Below, piece after piece: positions 50,400-59,090 of a stretch of 64,000 nt of DNA (its first letter is position 1; the number at the start of each line of letters is the position of its first letter). The notes below the pieces were generated by a model. That model saw only the letters and a list, made by a program, of their open reading frames with translations. It was not told the DNA's origin and made no database searches. The DNA comes from Leptothoe sp034932105 (GTDB lineage: Bacteria; Cyanobacteriota; Cyanobacteriia; Phormidesmidales; Phormidesmidaceae). The position numbers and the translations under genes were made by a program. The stretch spans positions 1 to 64,000 of the forward strand of contig NZ_JAYGIG010000006.1 of assembly GCF_034932105.1 (NCBI RefSeq), given 5' to 3'.

Positions 50400-51834
50400 C
50401 CCCCACTAAGACCACCCATACGGTACGGATAAGAATATATAAATCTAGCCAAACTGACCAGTTACGGACATAGTAGGCGTCGAGGTTGACCCGTTCTTCG
50501 TAGGTGATATTGTTGCGGCCTGACACCTGCCACAACCCAGTCAGGCCGGGGAGAACCTGGGTGTAAAGTTCAAATTTTTCGGCATATCGTCGGACTTCAT
50601 CGTGGACGATGGGGCGTGGTCCCACCAGGCTCATGTCACCCTTGAGCACATTCCACAGCTGGGGGAGTTCATCTAGGCTGGTGCGCCTGAGCCATCGGCC
50701 TACGCCGGTAATGCGGGGATCGTATTTAAGTTTGCGATCTTGGTCCCAATGGTTGCGCAGCTCTGGGTGACCCTGGAGATACTCCTTCAGCACTTTGTCA
50801 GCATTGGGCACCATGGTGCGAAATTTCCAGGCTTTGAAGGGGCGACCTTTTCGACCGATGCGGACTTGGGCATAAAAAACGGGCCCGGCCGAGTCGAGTC
50901 GAATGATCAGGGCAATCAGGGCGATCAGGGGTAGGCAGACAAATCCGACGATGATAGTTAAACATTGGTCCAGCAGGCTTTTGGCCAGTTTTGGGCCAGG
51001 GAGTAGGAGTTGTTGGCGGGATTCTAGACCCAGCACCCCCCCCAGATCGCGAGCGGCCACCCACAGGCTGGCCATGCCAAACAGATCGGGAATGATCAGC
51101 AGATGGGGAAAGGCTCGACCATAGCGCTGGGCGACGTACAGCAGTCGATCATGGTGTACCCCTGGCATGGCCATAATGGCGTAGGGAATTTGGTCACGGT
51201 TGGCGAGTACTGGAGCCTGGGCCAAGTTCCCAATGACGGGTACCCCTTCTAGGTGACCGTGTTTGGTGACATCGTCATCCAGCACGGCCACGGGTTTAAG
51301 CCCCAAGGCGGGCTGGCGATGCAGGGTGCGAATCACGAGGGCTCCCGTTTCTCCGGCCCCCAGCACCAATACCGGGTATCCCCACCAAGAGCGCTTGGCC
51401 ACCAAGGCCCTTAAGGCGTAACGGCCCAGCAGGGGCACGATAATCGATAGGCTCCAGGCCATGAGAAAGGCGGCGCGGGAATAGAGTTCTAGATCGCGAA
51501 AGAGAAAGATCGCCGATCCTAGAGTGAGATAGAGCAGTGTCGTGGTTAGGGTTAAGCGGCGTAGTTCTTCCACCGGGCCGATGCCCTGGCCAGGGTAGAG
51601 GCCGGCTAAGCCATAGCCTAATAAAAATAGGCCCAGCAAAGGCCATAGTTCCCAATAAAGGGAAGGCGCGTACTGACCGTTGAACCACAGGCGAATATAG
51701 ACACTGGCAATGCCGGCGATGCTCAACCCTAGGGCATCGCATGCGACCAGGGCGGTCACCATATAACTGGGGTGAGCCCTTACTTTGAGGGGTGCGATCG
51801 CAGGTTGAGTTGACTGAGAAAGAGTCATGGGCAC
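50386..51834 (-). CDS. Undecaprenyl-phosphate hexose-1-phosphate transferase (WbaP type)
   Basis: The 482-residue product has four N-terminal membrane helices (about 25-145), a CoA-binding-like Rossmann middle (VLVLGAGETGALVIRTL), and a fifth hydrophobic segment leading into the bacterial sugar transferase domain (FYAQVRIGRKGRPFKAWKFRTM... LDELPQLWNVLKGDMSLVGPRP... PGLTGLWQVSGRN). It starts polysaccharide assembly by moving galactose- or glucose-1-phosphate to undecaprenyl phosphate. The C-terminal GDGAY is typical for WbaP/PssY. It lies between a GT4 gene and the ligase gene on the same strand. Confidence 0.93.
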   Translation of the reverse strand: MPMTLSQSTQPAIAPLKVRAHPSYMVTALVACDALGLSIAGIASVYIRLWFNGQYAPSLYWELWPLLGLFLLGYGLAGLYPGQGIGPVEELRRLTLTTTLLYLTLGSAIFLFRDLELYSRAAFLMAWSLSIIVPLLGRYALRALVAKRSWWGYPVLVLGAGETGALVIRTLHRQPALGLKPVAVLDDDVTKHGHLEGVPVIGNLAQAPVLANRDQIPYAIMAMPGVHHDRLLYVAQRYGRAFPHLLIIPDLFGMASLWVAARDLGGVLGLESRQQLLLPGPKLAKSLLDQCLTIIVGFVCLPLIALIALIIRLDSAGPVFYAQVRIGRKGRPFKAWKFRTMVPNADKVLKEYLQGHPELRNHWDQDRKLKYDPRITGVGRWLRRTSLDELPQLWNVLKGDMSLVGPRPIVHDEVRRYAEKFELYTQVLPGLTGLWQVSGRNNITYEERVNLDAYYVRNWSVWLDLYILIRTVWVVLVGDGAY

Positions 51835-51858
51835 CAGATGCCGAGGGCTATAACCTAA

Positions 51859-52983
51859 CTACTCTAAGGGATCACCTTGCAGGAAAGCTGTATAGGTTTG
51901 CTCAATACAGTTCCGCAATTGGTTTTGAAAGCAATGGATGGAAAACTGTTCTGCCTGTTGCCGTAGGGTATCCCGATTTAATTCATACATACCCATTTCA
52001 AAGGATTTTATGGCCTGTACCAGACTGTCAACTGTCTGTTCTGAAAACAGGACACCGGTTTTGCCATGGATTACGGTTTCGGCCACCCCGCCTCGGCCAA
52101 AGGCAATCACAGGGGCTCCCGCCGCTTGAGCCTCCACCGGAGTAATGCCAAAATCTTCCTCCGCTGGAAAAATAAACCCCTTGCATCGCTGCATATGATC
52201 CGTCACCACCGCATCCGGCTGCTGCCCCAATAGGCGAATCGTAGGACCCGCCATGGCTTTAATCCGCCGCCAGTCGGAGCCATCCCCAATCACCACCAAG
52301 GGCAGTCCCAGTTGATTGAAGGCCTGCACCGTCAGGTCAACGCGTTTATAGGGAACAAACCGCGACACCGTCAGATAAAACTCTTCGCGGGGCTGCTGCC
52401 AATCAAACCGAGACATATCCACCGGAGGGTAAATCACCTGGGCCGGTCGGCGATAGGCCCGCCAAATCCGCTTAGCAATAAACTGGGAATTGGCCACAAA
52501 TTTATCCACCCGATGGGCACTGGCCGTGTCCCATAGCCGTAGGTAGTGCAAAATCAGTCGGGTAATGCCGCCTTTAATTCCCCGTTCTAAACCCGCTTGC
52601 CGCAGATATTGATGTTGCAGGTCCCAGGCATAGCGAATGGGGGTATGTACATAGCTGATGTGGAGTTGATGGGGGGCCGTGAGTACCCCCTTGGCCACCG
52701 CATGGTTGCTAGAAATCACCACGTCGTAGGCGGATAAATCAAACTGCTCCACCGCCAAGGGCATCAGCGGCAAATACTGACGAAAGATCCGTTTGGCCCA
52801 GGGCAATCGTTGAATAAAAGACGTCTGTACCGAACGATTGCCAATGAAGTACCGCTGATCCGGCGACAAAAAATCCACCAAGCTAAACAGGTCTGCATCT
52901 GGATAAATCTGCAGAATTTGCTCCACAACTTTCTCAGATCCGGCATGGCTAGCCAGCCATTCATGGACAACGGCAACACGCAT
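51859..52983 (-). CDS. GT4 glycosyltransferase
   Basis: The 374-residue GT-B enzyme begins MRVAVVHEWLASHAGSEKVV and has YVHTPIRYAWDLQHQYL, FYLTVSRFVPYKRVDLTVQAF and FIFPAEEDFGITPVEAQAAGAPVIAFGRGG, with the E-x7-E donor site. The VHEWL...GSEKV opening is shared with mannosyltransferases of polysaccharide loci (WbaZ-like). It lies 24 bases upstream of the WbaP-like gene, same strand. It diverges from the aminotransferase gene, with 78 bases between the starts. Confidence 0.92.
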   Translation of the reverse strand: MRVAVVHEWLASHAGSEKVVEQILQIYPDADLFSLVDFLSPDQRYFIGNRSVQTSFIQRLPWAKRIFRQYLPLMPLAVEQFDLSAYDVVISSNHAVAKGVLTAPHQLHISYVHTPIRYAWDLQHQYLRQAGLERGIKGGITRLILHYLRLWDTASAHRVDKFVANSQFIAKRIWRAYRRPAQVIYPPVDMSRFDWQQPREEFYLTVSRFVPYKRVDLTVQAFNQLGLPLVVIGDGSDWRRIKAMAGPTIRLLGQQPDAVVTDHMQRCKGFIFPAEEDFGITPVEAQAAGAPVIAFGRGGVAETVIHGKTGVLFSEQTVDSLVQAIKSFEMGMYELNRDTLRQQAEQFSIHCFQNQLRNCIEQTYTAFLQGDPLE

Positions 52984-53061
52984 AGCAAAATTGGCGACAC
53001 AAATCGTCCTAAGATTCTAGAGCAGAGCCTCCAGGCATCAGACCCTTCAGACAGAGATACC

Positions 53062-54228
53062 GTGAGCGAAATCAAAATCCCCATCCTCAACTTAAAACCT
53101 CAGTACCAGGCCATTAAGGATGAAATCCAAACAGCCATCAATCAGGTCTTAGACTCTGGGCAGTTTATCCTGGGGCCAACGGTGCAGGCGTTTGAAGCGG
53201 ATGTAGCAGCTTATCTGGGGGTGAAGCATGCCATTGGTGTGAACTCAGGTACCGATGCGTTGGTCATTGGTCTGCGGGCCATGGGAATTATGCCAGGGGA
53301 TGAGGTGATCACCACACCTTTTAGTTTTTTCGCCACAGCAGAATCCATCAGCAATGTGGGAGCTAAGCCGGTATTTGTCGATATTCAGCCGGAAACGTTC
53401 AACATTGACCCCTGTCTTGTCGAAGCGGCGATTACTGCAAAAACCAAAGCCATCATGCCAGTTCACCTATATGGCAACCCGGCAGCCATGGCTCAGCTTA
53501 TGGACATTGCAACTAAGTATAATCTCAAAGTCATCGAAGACTGTGCCCAGGCCTTTGGAGCTATTTATAAAGGTGATTGCACTGGCTGCAACCAAAACTG
53601 TCAAGACACAACACGTCATCTGCTACAAGATCGATATGTCGGCACCATAGGCGACGTAGGAGCATTTTCATTTTTTCCAACCAAAAATCTTGGAGCCTAT
53701 GGTGACGGCGGGCTGATTACCACCAATGATGATGAAGTTGCCGAAATGGCTCGTATGCTGCGCGTGCATGGTTCAAAAGAACGCTATCACAATGTCATGT
53801 TGGGCTATAACTCTCGGTTGGATGCTATCCAGGCAGCTATCTTACAAGTCAAGCTACGCTACATCGATGAATGGAATCAGAAACGATGTTTGATAGCGAA
53901 TACCTATAGTCAATATTTGGCAAATGTCGATGGCGTGATCACACCATCGACATCTGAGGGGCACGTGTTTCACCAGTACACGGTCCGAATTTTGGGAGAT
54001 AAGCGAGATCGATTAAGACAATCCTTAAGCGATGCCGGCATCGGCGCGATGATTTATTACCCTATCCCTCAAGATAAACTACCGATCTATTTAGGCGAAT
54101 ATCCCCAAAATCCTGTCAGCGATCAACTGGGACGACAGGTATTGAGTTTACCGATGTGGCCTGAATTGGCATCCGAGCAAGTCGACTATGTGACCAAGAC
54201 GTTGCAGTGCCATCTTAAAAAGCTGTAG
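53062..54228 (+). CDS. DegT/DnrJ/EryC1/StrS sugar aminotransferase with Cys-rich insertion
   Basis: The 388-residue PLP enzyme has IPILNLKPQYQAIKDEI, FILGPTVQAFE, GVNSGTDAL, the cofactor Asp in VIEDCAQAFGA and the PLP Lys in SFFPTKNLGAYGDGG. It transaminates a nucleotide-linked keto-sugar, probably dTDP- or UDP-activated, for the polysaccharide. Between AIYKGD and GTIGD, where relatives have only a few residues, an insertion of about 18 includes Cys173, Cys176 and Cys180. GTG 53062 is selected: it starts at the family's N-terminus, and upstream in-frame starts overlap the divergent GT4 gene. Confidence 0.9.
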   Translation: MSEIKIPILNLKPQYQAIKDEIQTAINQVLDSGQFILGPTVQAFEADVAAYLGVKHAIGVNSGTDALVIGLRAMGIMPGDEVITTPFSFFATAESISNVGAKPVFVDIQPETFNIDPCLVEAAITAKTKAIMPVHLYGNPAAMAQLMDIATKYNLKVIEDCAQAFGAIYKGDCTGCNQNCQDTTRHLLQDRYVGTIGDVGAFSFFPTKNLGAYGDGGLITTNDDEVAEMARMLRVHGSKERYHNVMLGYNSRLDAIQAAILQVKLRYIDEWNQKRCLIANTYSQYLANVDGVITPSTSEGHVFHQYTVRILGDKRDRLRQSLSDAGIGAMIYYPIPQDKLPIYLGEYPQNPVSDQLGRQVLSLPMWPELASEQVDYVTKTLQCHLKKL

Positions 54229-54367
54229 TTTTATCTGGTCAGATATCCTGGTGACTGACGAAATATGTTATCCGTCCATATTTCTGATTCAATTGCTGGA
54301 CCCAAGGGTTGCTCAGGCAGTGACATTGCATTAAATTCTTTTGTGACCCTAGCTCCCAGTAAAAAAT

Positions 54368-54571
54368 ATGAACGAACAAGAGACGCTAGAGCGCTTAGAA
54401 GAGGTTTATAAAGAGGCTAAACGCATCTCTTCTACAACTACCTCCCATCTTATCCTGGCAAAGACCGATGCGATGCACAGACGATTCGTTCAAAAGGCAA
54501 AGCAATTTATTCCAGAGGGAGTAAAGTTTTTTCTTAAAAAGATATTAACCAAACTCTACAAGCTCAAATGA
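54368..54571 (+). CDS. Small basic helical protein in the polysaccharide locus
   Basis: The 67-residue product has an acidic helical N-terminus (EQETLERLEEVYKEAKRI), then SSTTTSHLILAKTDAMHRRF and a basic end (FFLKKILTKLYKLK). No membrane segment is clear, but the C-terminus is amphipathic and positively charged and could bind membrane. It does not match anything I recognise; it may be a remnant of a longer coiled-coil glycosyltransferase or methyltransferase partner. It sits alone, 139 bases after the aminotransferase gene. Confidence 0.55.
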   Translation: MNEQETLERLEEVYKEAKRISSTTTSHLILAKTDAMHRRFVQKAKQFIPEGVKFFLKKILTKLYKLK

Positions 54572-54786
54572 ACTGAGAAATTATGTGACATACGTTGTAA
54601 TTAAAATATTTTTGAAATCATACCTATAAAGTATAAAAACTTTTAATCAAGTAAATGAGCATTACGCTATTTTATCTGACTTTTATCCTGCAACTATCGC
54701 GCGTTTTCTTAAAGCTTCTCCACAATTAAAATACTTTTACCTTAATCTGTTTAACCCGTTATTGAAGAACATAGGTGCTATCTATT

Positions 54787-56604
54787 ATGCATATTGCAAT
54801 TGATTTACAAGCTCTTCAGTCACCCACTTCGAGACAACGTGGCATTGGTAGATATACAGAGGCTGTACTGAAAGAATTACTGGAACTGGATAGCCAAACT
54901 AAATATTCAGTGTTTTCTAATTCGCAAATAGAGGCATTAGACTTTCCCGTAAATCCAAAGTATGACTCACATAGCATTGCTTATCCTACACCCTATGAAA
55001 CCGATATTAATTCATTGATTTTAAAAACAACACTTTTGTCCAAAGATGTTGATGCATACTTTATTCCTAGCCCGATGGAGGGATTAGACTCGGTTATTCC
55101 AAGGTTTCAAAATTTTTCGAAACGTATCTATACGATTTGCTATGACTTAATTCCACTTATATTTCCCGATACCTATTGGAGTATTCCTGGCTTTCGTGAT
55201 CATTATTTAAACCGACTGAAAAATATTACTAATTCTGATTTTATTTTTGCAATTTCTGAGGCAACTCGTCAGGATGCAATTAAGTACCTCAATATATCAC
55301 CTGATAAAATTGTGAATATATCGGGGGGTGTTTCATCATTTTTTCGACCGCTTGATGAGCTTGAGTTTCATCAATGGAATGAACATTTTAGGGAGAAATT
55401 CAATATCAAAAAACCATTTGTCATGTACGCCGGTGGTGAAGATTGGCGTAAGAATATTGATGGCCTGATAAGAAGTTTTGCTGACTTACCTAAACGTTTA
55501 CAGGAAAAGTATGATTTGGTTATTGCCTGTAAATTAAGTGCGAGCTTCTGTAAGAGTATCGAAAGCCTTGCTAGTCAGCTAGGGATTCGTTCTTCTCTCA
55601 TTATTACTAACTATGTATCAGATGAAGAATTAAGGGCCTTATATTCTACTTGTTATTTATTTGTTTTCCCATCCTTTTATGAAGGGTTCGGTCTACCTGC
55701 CCTTGAGGCAATGTCCTGCGGAGCTCCTACTATTGGGTCATCTTGTTCTTCTGTGCCTGAAGTCATTGGATCACAAGATCAACTTTTCGACCCCCATCAA
55801 CCAAATGAAATTACTACACGTATGTGTAGTGTCTTAGATGACAGCCATTTTCATTTAACTTTAAAGGATAGGTCTTTAAAGCAGGCTAATAGCTTTACTT
55901 GGAAGTCTGTTGCTCAGAAAATTTCGGATGTGTTTTCTGAACAGCAGCCAGTTAGTCGTTATAGTGTTTCATTCTCGCGAATTCCAAGAGATTTTCAGAA
56001 AACAAAAATTGCTTATTTCAAATATCTTCCTACCAATAAAAAGAGGGATTTGACACAGCAGCTACTTGAACTGCTTTCTCCAAATTATGATACAGACTTG
56101 TTTTATGACCAAGTAGGAAATCAAGCTCATTCAGAGCTTGATGGGACCTCATATAAGATATCAAATTTTGAGGGGCGGTTAGCTAATAACCTATATGAAC
56201 TATTGATTTACGAAATAGATGGTGGTCATCTATCAGATGAAATGCTCGATAATTTAAAGATATATCCTGGAATTATTTTTTTGGTTAATATCAAAGGAAT
56301 TGATTTGGATAATTTGGCTTTAATAGTCAATCGCTCTCTTCAGACAGTTGTATTTTGCAAGGATATTTATAACGTAATTTCTAGGAAGTTTAATTTCTCC
56401 GAGAACCAAATTCTTTTTTGTGAATTAGGGCTGAGTGCAGCTAATCCTAAAAATTTTAGTGATGTGCTCTCCAAGAAAATAGTATTTGCCAAAGAGAAAA
56501 AGAAAAAACAGGTGATCGATTATGTCGGACGAGAGTGTGCAAAAATTCCTTTAAGTACTCAAGAAAATTTACGTCAGTTAGGAAGAATCATCCTAGAAGC
56601 CTAA
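54787..56604 (+). CDS. GT4 glycosyltransferase with extra C-terminal Rossmann-like half
   Basis: The 605-residue product begins MHIAIDLQALQSPTSRQRGIGRY, the entry of the GIGRY subgroup of GT4, and has SSFYEGFGLPALEAMSCGAPTIGS (donor site) up to about residue 370. The remaining 230 residues (from about 395: KIAYFKYLPTNKKRDLTQQLLELL... YELLIYEIDGG) resemble the N-terminal Rossmann domain of a second GT4 unit, as in tandem two-GT proteins, but the second donor-binding half is missing. It may be an inactive acceptor or scaffold domain. The gene is clearly AT-richer than its left neighbours. Start ATG 54787; GTG 54775 is possible. Confidence 0.88.
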   Translation: MHIAIDLQALQSPTSRQRGIGRYTEAVLKELLELDSQTKYSVFSNSQIEALDFPVNPKYDSHSIAYPTPYETDINSLILKTTLLSKDVDAYFIPSPMEGLDSVIPRFQNFSKRIYTICYDLIPLIFPDTYWSIPGFRDHYLNRLKNITNSDFIFAISEATRQDAIKYLNISPDKIVNISGGVSSFFRPLDELEFHQWNEHFREKFNIKKPFVMYAGGEDWRKNIDGLIRSFADLPKRLQEKYDLVIACKLSASFCKSIESLASQLGIRSSLIITNYVSDEELRALYSTCYLFVFPSFYEGFGLPALEAMSCGAPTIGSSCSSVPEVIGSQDQLFDPHQPNEITTRMCSVLDDSHFHLTLKDRSLKQANSFTWKSVAQKISDVFSEQQPVSRYSVSFSRIPRDFQKTKIAYFKYLPTNKKRDLTQQLLELLSPNYDTDLFYDQVGNQAHSELDGTSYKISNFEGRLANNLYELLIYEIDGGHLSDEMLDNLKIYPGIIFLVNIKGIDLDNLALIVNRSLQTVVFCKDIYNVISRKFNFSENQILFCELGLSAANPKNFSDVLSKKIVFAKEKKKKQVIDYVGRECAKIPLSTQENLRQLGRIILEA

Positions 56605-56699
56605 TAATAGCTAAATCGATTTCTCTAAACGAAATTTAAGCTTTATTGAAAATGTACACTAATTGGTATATATATTAGGCACGGTTAGTGTGTATAAGC

Positions 56700-57815
56700 A
56701 TGATTTTGCTTTCTTCAAGATTAAAAGAAGTTGTAAAACGAGCGATTGGCATATCAACAGCTCAAAGTAGAATCCTTGATCTTGAGGATCAAGTGGTGAG
56801 TTTGCAGAGTCAGATCCTAGAGTTAAAAGAAATAATTAAGTCCATTCATCCGTCTCCAGAATTAGTGTCGACTTCTGTGTCAATAGATTGGAACGCTAAT
56901 CTATCGCTTGTTCCAAAGGATGGTCAGATTGAGACAGAGAATGAAAAAATAGCAACATCATTAAGTTTGCTTGCTAGTGAAAAATTCCTACCGCAGGAAC
57001 AAGACTATGCGATAAAAACAATGGTGTGCCAGCACCGTCATTTTCAGTTGCCTTGGTTTGCTGATTGGAATAAAGAGATTAATCCAGATGGTGGCCTCAG
57101 TTCCTCTCCTCAGAAGCTGGAGCGTAAGGGTTGGGAGTACTGTTCCATTTTGCAAGCGCTTTCAGAGCGTGGCATGCTGCAAGCAGGCAAGCGCGGTTTA
57201 GGGTTTGCTGTGGGTACTGAACCTTTGCCAGCCGTGTTCGCTAAACACGGAGTTGAAATTTTAGCGACTGATCTAGATACCAGTGCCGAAGCCTCTAAGG
57301 CTTGGCAAGCAACAAATCAGCATGCGGGTTCTTTGCAACAACTGTGGAAACCGAAGATTATATCTCAAGAGGCTTTTCAAAAGCTGGTACGGTTTCAACC
57401 GGCTGATATGAATCATCCTGAAACTATTACTGACAAGTTTGATTTTATATGGAGTTCATGTGCCCTTGAACATTTAGGGGGCTTGCAAGCTGGTTTCGAC
57501 TTTATCTTGCGCTCCTCTCAGCTTTTGCGTCCCGGTGGAATTGCTGTTCATACAACGGAATTTAATGTTGCGTCTAATTCCTCAACTATTACTACGGGGG
57601 GGAGTGTCATTTATCGGAAGTGTGATATTGAAGCTCTTGACTATCATTTAAGAAAACATAGTATGTGTCTTGAAAAGATGGACTTTTATGCTGGTGCACT
57701 ACCGGCTGATAGGCAATACGATACGCCACCATATTTCAAGACAGAGAGACAACATGTGAAACTTAAGCTTTTTGATCACATTTCAACATCATTAGTCCTC
57801 ATTGTTTATCGGTAA
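56700..57815 (+). CDS. SAM-dependent methyltransferase with N-terminal coiled coil
   Basis: The 371-residue product has a coiled-coil segment near residues 20-45 (SRILDLEDQVVSLQSQILEL), a spacer, and a Rossmann-type core with RGLGFAVGTEPLPAVFA, ILATDLD and FDFIWSSCALEHLGGLQAG. The motif I glycines are loose (GFAVGTE), but the whole fits class I methyltransferases found in polysaccharide loci. It could cap or decorate a sugar chain. A 13-bp stem follows the stop. ATG 56700 is preferred to 56688. Confidence 0.78.
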   Translation: MILLSSRLKEVVKRAIGISTAQSRILDLEDQVVSLQSQILELKEIIKSIHPSPELVSTSVSIDWNANLSLVPKDGQIETENEKIATSLSLLASEKFLPQEQDYAIKTMVCQHRHFQLPWFADWNKEINPDGGLSSSPQKLERKGWEYCSILQALSERGMLQAGKRGLGFAVGTEPLPAVFAKHGVEILATDLDTSAEASKAWQATNQHAGSLQQLWKPKIISQEAFQKLVRFQPADMNHPETITDKFDFIWSSCALEHLGGLQAGFDFILRSSQLLRPGGIAVHTTEFNVASNSSTITTGGSVIYRKCDIEALDYHLRKHSMCLEKMDFYAGALPADRQYDTPPYFKTERQHVKLKLFDHISTSLVLIVYR

Positions 57816-57859
57816 TTGGGTGAGCTTTACAACTGATAAAATTGGCTCTTCTCAAGCAA

Positions 57860-57896
57860 ATGTCGGGGAGTTTTGAGAGTTTTAACTCCTCGACAT
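57860..57896 (+). terminator. Hairpin after the coiled-coil methyltransferase gene
   Basis: ATGTCGGGGAGTT (57860-57872) pairs with AACTCCTCGACAT (57884-57896), 13 bp with one G-T wobble and an 11-base loop, about 45 bases past the stop. The following sequence is AT-rich without a clean T-run. Confidence 0.55.
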
Positions 57897-58110
57897 AGTG
57901 TATTTATCTAAAATTATCAAGAGGCTGCTTTAAAAGGTTCAGTTTCAGTGCCAAATGACACTAGAGTTATAAACTTGAATCCTGTAAAGTCTGGTTTTGT
58001 TTTTCTAACTTTCAGAGATTCGATGTGTGTCTAAGTTCAGGTAAAAATGCTTTTCATTGAGCTTCTAATGAGGTGTTTCTATTGATGTTCTTATGCTCTT
58101 GATGTTCGGG

Positions 58111-59085
58111 CTATTTTTTTTTCAGCTTTTGGGTCAAGATTCTTAGGGGTAGGGCCACTCGCCACCATATACTCGCATTTATTTCTGTTATTTCCATTTC
58201 AAGTTTTTGGTGTTTAATATCAAGTGCCTGATAGCTTTTTTCAAGTGCCTTGAATTCTGCATCGAGAGCTTTGTAGTTTGTATCAAGTGCCTTGAATTCT
58301 GCATCGAGAGCTTTGTAGTTTGTATCAAGTGCCTTGAATTCTGCACCAAGGGTATCAATGGCCCCTTGTTGCTGTCCTACTAATCCAGTCAACGAATGCT
58401 CCTGGGCAGTCTGAAATTGATCCCATATGTTCGGTGGAGCTTTGAAGTAAGAGTCTAATTCTTGATGTTCGTTCGCTACATAGAAGCGATTAAGGCCATC
58501 AAAGTAGACAAAGTGATAGTCTTGGTTACTAATTAATGACTCCCAATCATTATGACGAGCATCTTGTGTCATGGGTAAAGTTGCCTCGACTAGGATAATC
58601 CAAGGCCGAACAACTGTGAAGTCTATTCCTTGAAGGACTTCTATTTCACTCCCTTCAACATCAATTTTCAAAAAATGGACTACGCTTAATTGATAGTTAC
58701 AACAAATTTCTGATAGAGATATTGTTGGGACGGGATACTCAACAACCTTAAATCCCATTTCGTCTGCATATCTTCGAGCGCTGTCGCCGTTAGTCGTAGA
58801 TAATCCTGTATCTAGCACTTCAAAGAAATTTACTGTGCCTTTAGAATTACTGGCTGCAACTTGAAGGTTTAAGTCTCGTGGACGGTGCTCCTCAAGTTTT
58901 TGAAACCATGAGGCGACAGGTTCAATATTTACTCCATGCCAGCCAATATCATAAAAAGACTTAGTGACAGAATGAAGTTCTGGATCGTTCGCACCTACGT
59001 CAATATAAAACCCTTCAGAAATATGTTTAAGGGCGCGATAGAGTATAACGTCTTCATAATTTTGAGCGTAAGAAATAAAAGTCAC
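58111..59085 (-). CDS. FkbM-family methyltransferase with C-terminal heptad-repeat coiled coil
   Basis: The 324-residue product has an FkbM methyltransferase domain (about 1-215): FISYAQNYEDVILYRAL, GFYIDVGANDPELHSVT (motif I) and FLKIDVEGSEIEVLQGI. From about 230 a perfect heptad array follows (LDTNYKA, LDAEFKA and variants, about eight heptads), closed by ASIWWRVALPLRI, a short end motif common in polysaccharide-locus proteins. FkbM enzymes O-methylate sugars, often terminal residues. The heptads are encoded by 42-bp tandem repeats. A methyltransferase joined to a long coiled coil recalls WbdD, which caps and measures O9a chains. It is the last gene of the wzm-wzt-MT-fkbM run. Confidence 0.88.
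   Translation of the reverse strand: MTFISYAQNYEDVILYRALKHISEGFYIDVGANDPELHSVTKSFYDIGWHGVNIEPVASWFQKLEEHRPRDLNLQVAASNSKGTVNFFEVLDTGLSTTNGDSARRYADEMGFKVVEYPVPTISLSEICCNYQLSVVHFLKIDVEGSEIEVLQGIDFTVVRPWIILVEATLPMTQDARHNDWESLISNQDYHFVYFDGLNRFYVANEHQELDSYFKAPPNIWDQFQTAQEHSLTGLVGQQQGAIDTLGAEFKALDTNYKALDAEFKALDTNYKALDAEFKALEKSYQALDIKHQKLEMEITEINASIWWRVALPLRILTQKLKKK
58241..58350. repeat. 42-bp tandem repeat within the FkbM coiled coil
   Basis: A 42-bp unit starts at 58241 and 58283 as identical copies, and at 58325 as a partial copy. Each unit encodes two heptads. Near-identity means recent expansion by slippage or recombination, always in frame. Confidence 0.92.
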
Positions 59086-59090
59086 ATGTT

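Noticed and set aside
53062..53064. Upstream ATG starts (52810, 52963) for the aminotransferase
   Set aside because: They lie inside or overlap the divergent GT4 gene and add residues outside the family; GTG 53062 starts at the conserved N-terminus.
58241..58350. 42-bp repeats considered as a CRISPR array
   Set aside because: The copies are contiguous without spacers and lie in frame in a methyltransferase gene.
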